Shown here piece by piece: positions 9,433-19,652 of a stretch of 64,000 bases of DNA (positions are counted from its first letter, which is position 1; each line of letters starts with the position of its first letter). A program made the position numbers and the translations under genes. The stretch comes from Taudactylus pleione (lineage: Eukaryota > Chordata > Amphibia > Anura > Myobatrachidae). The stretch spans positions 124,001 to 188,000 of the forward strand of contig JAUIMM010001587.1 in the NCBI GenBank assembly GCA_031769625.1. The letters run 5' to 3'. A model generated the notes under the pieces. That model made no database searches, was not told where the DNA came from, and saw nothing but the letters and a program-made list of their open reading frames with translations.

Positions 9433-12400
9433 CTGATTAGCATATAGTCACAGACACACCGCTGTACACCAGGGGAAGGGCTGATACCAGCATTAGCATA
9501 TAGTCACAGACACACAGCTGTACACCAGGGGAAGGGCTGATACCAGCATTAGCATATAGTCACATACACACGGCTGTACACCAGGGGAAGGGCTGATACC
9601 AGCATTAGCATATAGTCACAGACACACGGCTGTACACCAGGGGAAGGGCTGATACCAGCATTAGCATATAGTCACAGACACACAGCTGTACACCAGGGGA
9701 AGGGCTGATACCAGCATTAGCATATAGTCACAGACATACGGCTGTACACCAGGGGAGGGGCTGATACCAGCATTAGCATATAGGTACAGACACACGGCTG
9801 TACACCAGGGGAAGGGCTGATACCAGCATTAGCATATAGTCACAGACACACGGCTGTACACCAGGGGAAGGGCTGATACCAGCATTAGCATATAGTCACA
9901 GACACACAGCTGTACACCAGGGGAAGGGCTGATACCAGCATTAGCATATAGTCACAGACATACGGCTGTACACCAGGGGAAGGGCTGATACCAGCATTAG
10001 CATTTAGTCACAGACATACGGCTGTACACCAGGGTAAGGGCTGATACCAGCATTAGCATATAGTCACAGACACACGGCTGTACATCGGGGGAAGGGCTGA
10101 TACCAGCATTAGCATATAGTCACAGACACTCGGCTGTACACCAGGGGAAGGGCTGATACCAGCATTAGCATATAGTCACAGACACACAGCTGTACACCAG
10201 GGGAAGGGCTGATACCAGCATTAGCATATAGTCACAGACACACAGCTGTACACCAGGGGAAGGGCTGATACCAGCATTAGCATATAGTCACATACACACG
10301 GCTGTACACCGGGGGAAGGGATGATACCAGCATTAGCATATAGTCACATACACACGGCTGTACACCGGGGGAAGGGATGATACCAGCATTAGTATATAGT
10401 CACATACACACGGCTGTTACCAGCATTAGCATATAGTCACATACACACAGCTATACACCAGGGGAAGGGCTGATACCAGCATTAGCATATAGTCACAGAC
10501 ACACCGCTGTACACCAGGGGAAGGGCTGATACCAGCATTAGCATATAGTCACAGACACACGGCTGTACACCAGGGGAAGGGCTGATACCAGCATTAGCAT
10601 ATAGTCACAGACACACAGCTGTACACCAGGGGAAGGGCTGATACCAGCATTAGCATATAGTCACAGACATACGGCTGTACACCAGGGGAAGGGCTGATAC
10701 CAGCATTAGCATTTAGTCACAGACACACAGCTGTACACCAGGGTAAGGGCTGATACCAGCATTAGCATATAGTCACAGACACACGGCTGTACATCGGGGG
10801 AAGGGCTGATACCAGCATTAGCATATAGTCACAGACACTCGGCTGTACACCAGGGGAAGGGCTGATACCAGCATTAGCATATAGTCACAAACACACGGCT
10901 GTACAACAGGGGAAGGGCTGATACCAGCATTAGCATATAGTCACAGACACACAGCTGTACACCAGGGGAAGGGCTGATACCAGCATTAGCATATAGTCAC
11001 AGACACACAGCTGTACACCAGGGGAAGGGCTGATACCAGCATTAGCATATAGTCACATACACACGGCTGTACACCGGGGGAAGGGATGATACCAGCATTA
11101 GCATATAGTCACATACACACGGCTGTACACCGGGGGAAGGGATGATACCAGCATTAGTATATAGTCACATACACACGGCTGTTACCAGCATTAGCATATA
11201 GTCACATACACACAGCTATACACCAGGGGAAGGGCTGATACCAGCATTAGCATATAGTCACAGACACACCGCTGTACACCAGGGGAAGGGCTGGTACCAG
11301 CATTAGCATATAGTCACAGACACACGGCTGTACACCAGGGGAAGGGCTGATACTAGCATTAGCATATAGTCACAGACACACGGCTGTACACCAAGTGAAG
11401 GGCTGATACCAGCATTAGTATATAGTCACAGACACACGGCTGTACACCAGGGGGAGGGCTGATACCAGCATTAGCATATAGTCACAGACACACGGCTGTA
11501 CACCAGGGGAAGGGTTGATACCAGCATTAGCATATAGTCACATGGCTGTACACCAGGGGAAGGGCTGATACCAGAATTAGCATATAGTCACAGATACACA
11601 GCTGTACACCAGGGGAAGGGCTGATACTAGCATTAGCATATAGTCACAGACACACAGCTGTACACCGGGGGAAGGGCTGACACCAGCATTAGCATATAGT
11701 CACAGACACATGGCTGTACACCAGGGGAAGGGCTGGTACTAGTATTACCATATAGTCACAGACACACGGCTGTACACCAGGGGAAGGGCTGATACCAGCA
11801 TTAGCATATAGTCACAGACACACAGCTGTACACCAGGGGAAGGGCTGATACCAGCATTAGCATATAGTCACAGACACATGGCTTTACACCAGGGGAAGGG
11901 CTGATACCAGCATTAGCATATAGTCACAGACACACAGATGTACACCAGGGGAAGGGCTGATACCAGCATTAGCATATAGTCACAGACACACAGCTGTACA
12001 CCAGGGGAAGGGCTGATACCAGCATTAGTATATAGTCACAGATACACAGCTGTACACCAGGGGAGGGGCTGATACCAGCATTAGCATATAGTCACAGACA
12101 CTTGGCTGTACACCAGGGGAAGGGCTGATACCAGCATTAGCATATAGTCACAGACACACAGCTGTACACCAGGGGAAGGGCAGTTACCAGCATTAGCATA
12201 TAGTCACAGACACATGGCTGTACACCAGGGGAAGGGCTGATACCAGCATTAGCATATAGTCACACACACACGGCTGTACACCAGGGGAGGGGCTGATACC
12301 AGCATTAGCATATTGTCACAGACACACAGCTGTACACCAGGGGAAGGGCTATTACTACCATTAGCATATAGTCACAGACACACGGCTGTCAGCAGGGGAA

Positions 12401-12475
12401 GGGCTGATACCCGTATTAGCTTATAGTCACAGACACACGGCTGTACACCAGGGGAAGGGCTGATACTAGCATTTA
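9433..12475. repeat. 56-bp minisatellite, about 54 units
   Basis: A 56-bp unit (attagcatatagtcacagac, then acacggctgtacaccagggg, then aagggctgataccagc) repeats head to tail for 3.04 kb. Most units differ by 1-4 bases. Some are shortened, for example ggctgttaccagc at 10412 and 11177 and a 16-bp shorter unit near 11538. A variant pair (catttagtc.., acatcggggg, cactcgg) recurs at 10082 and 10791, so a block of about 12-13 units was itself duplicated. The same unit forms the spacers between the LINE copies downstream. There are no unique spacers between units, so it is not a CRISPR array. Confidence 0.97.
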
Positions 12476-12550
12476 TCTGTGCAGTTGCTCTTAGGCCCAT
12501 GAAAGTCGGCTGCAACCAGGGGCTGTCTGGAGTATCCCTCCCCTGGTAGG

Positions 12551-15500
12551 ATGGAGGGCCCGCTGGAGATGGTGGAGGAGATCCCGGGGTCCTGGGTGTC
12601 TCTGTAGGCCCGGATCCTGGAGGTGGAGTGCCTCAGTCCCAGCTTGCTGGATGTACTGACCAGCCTGTGGTCATGCTTGCCCGGCTGGATGTGGCCTCAG
12701 GTCAGAGTCTGAATATGGACCTCATGCTGCAGGAGGGCTCCCCCGTGAGTGGTGAATTAACTCCGGGGTGTGAGCTGATGCAGTGCTCCCCTATGAATGA
12801 CGAGGCAACTCTAGGGTGTGAGTTGGAGAAGGGCTCCCCTGGGAGTGAAGCAACCCCAGGGCGGGAACCGGGTGCTCCGGGTCTACTCACCGATAATATG
12901 GAGGAAGAGGTCTGCGCTGATGCTCAGGCCTTGGAGTTTGATTCTTTGGAGTCTGATTCGGAGGTGTCGGAGAGAGTTGCAGCGGTTGCTGCTGCTGAGA
13001 AGGCGGCTTTCCTGGCGATGGACATCCCGGCCCTGAGGAAGGAAGCATCCCGTGTGTCAGCCCGGATAGGGTCGAAAAGGAGGCAGCAGCAATCCTGCAG
13101 CAACCAGGAGAGGCTGTTCATTCGGGATGAGCTCCTGATGCTGGCCAACAAGCTGTCTAGGTACAGAGAGAGAGTACTGTAACCTGCAGAGTCTGGCGGG
13201 TCCAGCAGCGGTGGATGCTGCTCTGGTGGGGCCTGCTGGGGCTGATGGCTGGGTCCAAGGATCGGGGCCGGGTCCGGTGGAGCAGGCCGGCGGCCATTCC
13301 AAGATTGCGCTGGTAGAGGAGGTGAACGCCGATGCTGGAGGAGGTGCATTGGTAAATATGGAGGCGAGCTTTTCTGCAGCTGCCGGGAGCCTGGTGGAGC
13401 CTATGACTGATGCTTCCAAGATGGTCGCGGGAGCCCTGACGTGTGCAGGTCATGAAGCGGCTCACAGAGAAAGGGCGGATTTGTCTGTGGCGGCTGGGTA
13501 TGATGAGGCTGCAGTGCTGAGCGGAGGTCAGGGCGTCCGTCTGGAGGACGGGGGTGTGGACGTGGTTGCCATGGAGTGCAGACGCCATTCCTGAGGTGAC
13601 CGACGGGCTTCCAGGTTCCGTGACCAAAGCCGTTTTTGAGCCTGCGGCAGGTCTGACTGCTACTGTTGAAGTGGAGGTGGCAGTGGCTCAAGATATAGCG
13701 GCTGAGGATTAATTGAAAGCTGAAATGCTGCAGCTTGCAGAGAAAGTGGAGGCTGACATGACTGCGGCTACTTCAGTAAGATCGGAGACCCAGGTGCCGG
13801 TGGCTGTGCTGGCTTGGTGCAAGGGCTACCCCCGTTAGATATATCAACCTTGACCCTGGAGGAGTCAAAGGTGATGGATTCCCTATTTGGGGACACTGGA
13901 GGGCCTGAAAGAGTTCGTGCAGCAATAGAATTAATGGCTGCAAATAATGCGAGACTTGTGAGAATGGGTCAGGCTGTGCCCAGATCATATGCAAAGGTGG
14001 TGTCTGGTAAAGGGGCACCAAAGGTCTCCAATGCTACTGTTGGTGGTGATGGTGGTGGGAGTGGTGTTGGTGGAGGAGCCCCAGTGAGGAGGCGAAATGT
14101 GGTCCAGCTGAAGTGGGTGGCTGTAGGTGAACCACCAAGCAAAGGGGTGTTTTTGGAGATGGTTTTCTCTCTGGGTTTCCCACCTCTAGATCTTTTCGCC
14201 TGTATCCACCCGGTACGAACCCCAGAGTAAGACCTGAGTTTCCAAACCTTGAGGGGGTTACAGGCTTTTTCGTCCAAATGGGAGGAAAAGAAGGAGGCTC
14301 CTTTTGCTAGTTACAGGTCCCAGATGGTTTCTCGCCAGGATAGAGTCAAGGTTTCCGTCCTGGTGAGAAATGAGAGCCTTCCATCGCAGGATATTCTTTT
14401 CTGGCTGTCCAGATACAGTGTAGTGCTGTCCCTGTCTTTGGAAAAAATAGATTACACGAAAGGAGTGTGGGGGGAGCCTATTCTGTGTTTGTCAGGATGA
14501 ATAGGGTGGGAATTGAAACTAAGCATATACCAGCGTCAGCGTTCATTGGCAGGGATAAAATCCAAGCCTTTTAACCGGGTCAACCAAGGGTATGCTACAG
14601 ATGTGGCGACTTTAGACATTTTTCAAACGATTGTCCTGTGATGAAGTGCGCTCTCTGTGGTGAGAAAGGTCACCTCTCTAAAAAGTGCAATGGGTTGAAA
14701 TGCAACCTCTGTGGGCGCCTGGGTCACCCATATAGCCGCTGCCCTTTTGCTTCGCATAATGAGGGGTTGGGCGGTGGTGGTGGAGGGAACCAGTGGTGCA
14801 GGATTTGCAGGTAGGAGGGGGGAGTGTCATGAGAGACAATGATGTTGAGGAGGTTGCTGGCACTAAAAGGGTGCAGGGTGCTTCTGGAGCACAAAAAGAG
14901 GTTGCGCCAGAGGAGAGGGGGGGGGCTTCTTTCACAGTGGTTAAGTTGACCAGGAAGAGAGAGACTGGGTTGAGGGAGTAAGGTATTCGTATCTCAAATA
15001 GATTTACTTTCTCTATAAACGATGATGAGGCGGAAGAGGAGAAGGAAGGGGAGGTGAGAAGGCAAGAGAATGGTGATCTGGTCCTGACTCCTAGGGTTTC
15101 CCAGAGGAAAAGAGCTATTAGGAAAACCACTTTTGGTGAGGCTGCAGAGGGTGCCAATGCTAAGAATAGGAGGAGAGGGGGCAAGGTTACTGTTAAGACT
15201 AAGAATATGGAGAGTGGCTGTAGGTTGCAATGGGATCTCTCGAATTTAGAGTTGACGGGGTCAAGAGGTATGGTGGAGGGCTTGGGAAAGCCGATTGAGG
15301 TGGGAAAAGAGGTTTCTGCTGGTGAACCAGATGTAGTGGAGGAAACTCCTAGGCACAATATTTGCTCTGGTTCTTCTGGGGAGATTCCCCAAGTCTGGAT
15401 CTTCCAATTGTTTCAGTGGGTCCGAAGCCACCGGATCCTGATCCTGTCTCTAGCTCCCTAGCTAGTGTGGTTATGGAGGATGTTGTTGAGGAGAGGTCTG

Positions 15501-15693
15501 TGTCTGTGGTCAGGGCTGATGGGCCGGGTGAACCGACTATGGATGCTGTACTTCCTTATGAAAGTGTGAGGGTGAATGTGGTGGAGGGTGTAAGGCTGTG
15601 TCATTGTCTGGTGAGGCTGTCTCTTCTGAGGTGCCCTGTAAGAAAGGGGATTTCTCAGGGGGCGAGTCTTCTTGCGCAACAAAGGGAAAGTGA
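12551..15693 (+). pseudogene. LINE ORF1 (nucleic-acid-binding protein), U0, broken
   Basis: ORF1 of Tx1-like LINEs is an RNA-binding protein. Here it starts at ATG 12551 and is soon out of frame. Open pieces are 12628-13182, 13211-13594, 13814-14230 and 14249-14500, then the knuckle region from 14575. A Glu/Ala/Lys/Arg-rich, coiled-coil-like part lies about 12960-13180. The conserved block FLEMVFSLGFPPLDLFACIHPVRTP is at about 14150-14227, followed by a TAA where other copies have TAC. A missing G near 14469 shifts the frame, and a second TAA (14572-14574) replaces Tyr before the knuckles. Three CX2CX4HX4C knuckles follow to about 14750. The frame after them ends near 15693, about 30 bp before ORF2. 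The stretch around 13890-14010 is intact here but frameshifted in U1-U7. Confidence 0.8.
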
Positions 15694-15723
15694 GATGGAA
15701 TCCTTCCTCTATAATCTAGAGCT

Positions 15724-18693
15724 ATGGATCCCCATCCTATACAATGTGCCACTATTAATGTGGCTTCCATTCTTTCTGAACGAGCTCGTTACATGGCCTT
15801 TTCTTTTTTCAATACGATTGATGTTGATTTTTTGCAAGAGACTAGAATAGGGGACTTGTCTACACTCTGCAGGGCCAAAAGCCAGTGGAGAGGTGGGACG
15901 TCCTACTGGTCTCTTGCGGCCGAGCCGTACGTGCTTTTTACCGGCATGGCAACTGTACACAAGATTATGGAATTACAGGTACGTAGGTGTATGGTTTTGG
16001 ATGTTAGCCTAAGGGGGCATGATCTCAGGCTGATTAACGCCGAAGGACAGCAGTCGGCCTGGGATAGGAAGTGCCTCTTTGGGCTGATAAAACCATTCCT
16101 TTTTACAGCCCGGCAAGTTGTCTTTGGTGGTGATTTCAATACCATTGTAAGGCCCAAAGACAGGGGGGGTGCAAAGTCAACCCTGGGCTATGATGCTAGG
16201 TTTTTAGTTAGTATGGTAAGAGAGGCAGGTCTGGTCGATGTGCATATTCACCATAGTCCAGACCTCACGGGTTACACATATCATTGTGGTAGTCGTAGGT
16301 CTAGGATAGATAGGTTTTTTGTTAAGGAAAGTTCGAAAACTTTACCTCCTGAGGTGAAGGCAGTAGAATTTTCTGATCACGTGTGCCCGAGTGTCGCGTT
16401 GAATGCTTTGGAAACTCCTCAGAGGGTGCGGCGCCTTTGGCATTTGAACTCTGAACTTTTGAAGGAAGAGAGTGTTAGTCAGTCCTTTAGGGATTTCATT
16501 CAACTACAGGAGACACTTCTGTAGGCTGGTTGGTCTAGATCTGAGTGGTGGGAAAAATGCAAAAAAAAGGGCTCAGAGGTTTTTTCAGAGGCTGGTAGCA
16601 CACAAAAACTTGAGAAAAAGATGCGTCTACCAGAGTTTGAGAAAGAAACTAGATTTCTTAATCTCTGAGTGTGTCGACATAGTGGGGATATCTTCCGGGT
16701 GAAAGCCCAGCTGAAGGAGCTCCAGTATGACCATCTGGCTTCCTTGATTTTGGAGAGGGATTATGGTAAATACCACTCGCCTGATCCTTACCAGAGTTGC
16801 AGGAAGTCGGTTGACTTAAGGGAGGTTAGGGGCTTGTATGATGATCAGGGTACTCTCTGTGAAGACAGGGATGGCATCCTGGGAGTCATCAGGTCCTATT
16901 ATTTGGACCTTCTGTCTGAGCAACCACTCATTAGAGAAAGGATGGAGTCCTTTCTGAGGGAGACACCGGGGCTGGAGAAGCTTGATGCCTCTTTTGATTC
17001 TTTGGGTGATGATGTGACAGTAGAAGAAGTTAAGAGAGCTATAGACGGTTTGTGTATAAAAAAATCTCCAGGACCGGATGGTTTTACAACTGAATTCTTT
17101 AAGGCCTTTAAGGACATCTTGGCTCCCCGCCTTATGGAGGTTTAAGAGTGCCTGGGTGAGGGGTCGCTCCCTCCTTCCATGAGGTCTTCTGCCCTCATAT
17201 TGTTATGCAAAGGGAAAGACCTGTCCCGTATTGAGAACTGGCGCCCCATCGCTCTTCTCAATATGGACAGAACAATTTTGGTAAAAATACTGTTTAATCG
17301 GCTGATGGAAGTTTCCGGGCAGGTACTGTCCCCGTCTCAGCATTGCACCGTGAAGGGCCGTAGTGGCCTACGCAGATGATGTCACTGTTGTCCTGTCTTC
17401 TGTGGCAGAGGCGCAGTGCATAGAACACCCGATCTCTGACTACTCTGAAGCCTCGTGAACCAAGACAAATGTGAAGCTTTCTGGATGGGGGAGGAAGGCG
17501 ATGAGTTTGACCTTCCGGACAGCCTCCCCCGGGCCAGTCCTCAGATTAAAATTCTAGGCATCACATTCGATCGTGGTGATTATGCCACTCAAAATTGGGA
17601 GAGGAGGATAGAGGAAGCCAACAGGAAAGTGCAGTCCTGGAGAACTTGGCAGTTCTCTTACAGGGAAAGGGTTCATCTGTGCAAAACCTTTCTGGGTCCT
17701 ATCTTTCTTTACGTCAGCTATATGTGTGTTTCTTACCACAATCTTTGTGGTCTAAAGTGTTGTCCTTGTTCTTCCGTTTATTTTGGGGGAATGGGATGAA
17801 TATTGTCAAGAGAGGTATTACCTACAGGCCAAGGAATGAAGGTGGATTAGGTATGGTCAATCCAGTGGTATTTTTTGCCACAACTTTTATTAAACTTAAT
17901 CTTGGAAGTCTGTTTTTGGAGACTTCTCCTTGGTGGGTAGAGAGTTTTAAGGCATGGGTGACTCCCTTCCTTGAACTCTGGTATGATGGTGGCCATGTAA
18001 AAGCCTTCAGAGGCAGGTCTGGCAGTCTTTCGATCTATGTCATTCTGTGTTTGAAAGTGACAAGGCAATGGGGGAGTGGCAGCGGGTGATGTCAAAACCC
18101 TTTCTAGAAGGGAGTTGGAGAGAGGCATTTTGCGGACTCACTTCTATGCTCCGCTGTCACTAAAGGACTGCCTGGGCAAGGTCTGCTCAGATGGGATCTC
18201 TTTGATATGTTCAGAGAGAATTCCGCTGAAGTAGAGAGACCTTGCCTGGCTCTCTTTTCAAGGAAGGCTCTATGTTAGAGGGCACATCAGGTGGCGAAAT
18301 GCAAGTGATCGTGGCTGCCCACGTGAGGAATGTCTAGGGGAGGAGGAGACCATGGACCACTTCCTGATTGAATGTCCCTTTAACATCTAAAATTTACAAG
18401 AGGGTTTCAAGCGCTTAACGCATTCCGTGCCTTTCAGGGCTCAGTTACCCTGAGTGGGTTTACGGAGCATTCAAGGGAACGGTCGTTATGATATGGTCAC
18501 TATTTTTGTAGTCAGTTTAGTGGTTAGGTACCACACGTGGAGCGCATGGTGCTTAGTGACAAATAGAAGCAAAATCCTTCCCTGTGAGGTGGTGGCGGGT
18601 AATATTCTTCATGAGGTTAAGAAGGAGAAGATTGGATGCCGTTGGGTGGTCAAGGAGGTGGAGACACCTAAAGCCCCCTTAGTGGGTGGCTGA
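15724..18693 (+). pseudogene. LINE ORF2 (endonuclease-reverse transcriptase), U0, broken
   Basis: ORF2 starts at ATG 15724 (MDPHPIQCATINVAS). The endonuclease ORF is open to 16524, but 6-bp and 12-bp deletions remove residues next to QET and AAEPY, and NVYGPQ is changed to NAEGQQ, so the nuclease is probably dead. From about 16056 the sequence equals the other copies and carries their lesions: TAG after LQETLL, a frameshift in the A8 run at 16561-16568, TGA at about 16666, TAA after PRLMEV, and the loss of RT motifs A and B just before YADD. A further stop (TAG 18232-18234) in the C-terminal part is shared only with U3. Confidence 0.85.
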
Positions 18694-18786
18694 CAATCTT
18701 CTTCCTGTTCATTCTTTGGCTTAAAGCTTTTCTTTTCACTTTTCCGCAGTAGATTTTAATTTTGTTTTGTACAATATGGTTTTCAT

Positions 18787-18996
18787 ATGCCTAAACAGCT
18801 TAAACTCACTTTCTCTATGTCAAAGGAGTTAGTGTTGGTGATAGTTAGTTTAGTGTTATTTTTAATGTTGGTAGTAGTTTTCGTGTTGGTTAGTATAGCT
18901 AAAGGGTGGAGGGCTTGCACATTGTCTTGTTTGGGTGGTGTGAATGGAGTCTTATGGTTACAGTGTCTAATTTTGGTTCTTTGTAAGTATTTATAG
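18787..18996 (+). other. Small hydrophobic ORF in the LINE 3' region (69 codons)
   Basis: It starts with a true ATG (MPKQLKLTFSMSKELVL) and continues into a Val/Leu-rich segment of about 20 residues that would span a membrane. The frame is intact in all seven complete copies (18787, 25806, 32844, 39891, 46916, 53964, 60993), with a few substitutions and one altered C-terminus in U6. The G/T-rich sequence alone would encode Val and Leu, and no family is recognised, so it may be just 3' untranslated sequence. Expression is unproven. Confidence 0.25.
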
Positions 18997-19126
18997 AGCT
19001 TGCTTGTTTTGTTTATACAATACCTTTCTTGGTTTGACTATGTATATGCCTGGTAAGGTTGTGTTGCAATGCTGTTTTTTATGTATTATTTATTTCATGT
19101 GTTGCACGTTTTTTTCGAATAAAAAG

Positions 19127-19649
19127 ATTACCAGCATTAGCATATAGTCACATACACAAGGCTGTGCACCAGGAGAAGGGCTGGTATTAGCATTGGCATA
19201 TAGTTACAGACACATGGCTGTACACCAGTGGAAGGGCTGATACCAGCATTAGCATATAATCACAGACACAAGGCTGTACACCGGGGGAAGGGCTGATACC
19301 AGCATTAGCATATAGTCACAGACACACGGCTATACACCGGGGGAAGGGCTGATACCAGCATTAGCATACTCGTATAGTCACAGACACACGGCTGTACACC
19401 AGGGGGAAGGGATGGTACTAGCATTAGTATATAGTCAGACACACAGCTGTACACCAGGGGAAGGGCTGATACCAGCATTAGCATATAGTCACAGACACAG
19501 GGCTGTACACCAGGGGAAGGGCCGATACCAGAATTAGCATATAGTCACAGACACACGGCTGTACACCAGGGGAAGGGCTGATACCAGAATTAGCATATAG
19601 TCACAGACACATGGCTGTACACCAGTGGAAGGGCTGATACCAGCATTAG
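19127..19649. repeat. 56-bp minisatellite spacer U0/U1 (523 bp)
   Basis: About nine units. It includes a unit extended by about 10 bp (gcatactcgtatagtc), a shortened unit (tatagtcagacacacag) and two adjacent ccagaattag units near the end. The same variants in the same order occur in every later spacer, so the spacer was copied together with the LINE. It has acacaaggctg twice, as does only the U3/U4 spacer. Confidence 0.97.
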
Positions 19650-19652
19650 TCT

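Larger units (their letters stand above)
12476..19126 (+). mobile_element. Tx1-like LINE, copy U0 (mosaic, divergent 5' half)
   Basis: This is a non-LTR retrotransposon with ORF1, ORF2 and a 3' end at AATAAAAA (19118-19125). The 5' junction is gatactagcattta followed by tctgtgcag; the 3' junction is followed by gattaccagcattag, i.e. minisatellite sequence on both sides. From 12476 to about 16000 it differs strongly from the seven downstream copies, with many substitutions, indels and different stops. From about 16056 onward it is nearly identical to them. The Tx1/L1-like assignment rests on three CCHC knuckles in ORF1, an APE endonuclease at the ORF2 N-terminus and the C-terminal CCHC box. 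Confidence 0.9.

Noticed and set aside
9433..12475. CRISPR-like regular repeats
   Set aside because: Units of 56 bp abut directly with no unique spacers, and the setting is eukaryotic.
12702..13691. Long minus-strand open frames opposite ORF1
   Set aside because: They are shadows of the GC-rich ORF1; they recur in all copies without family motifs.
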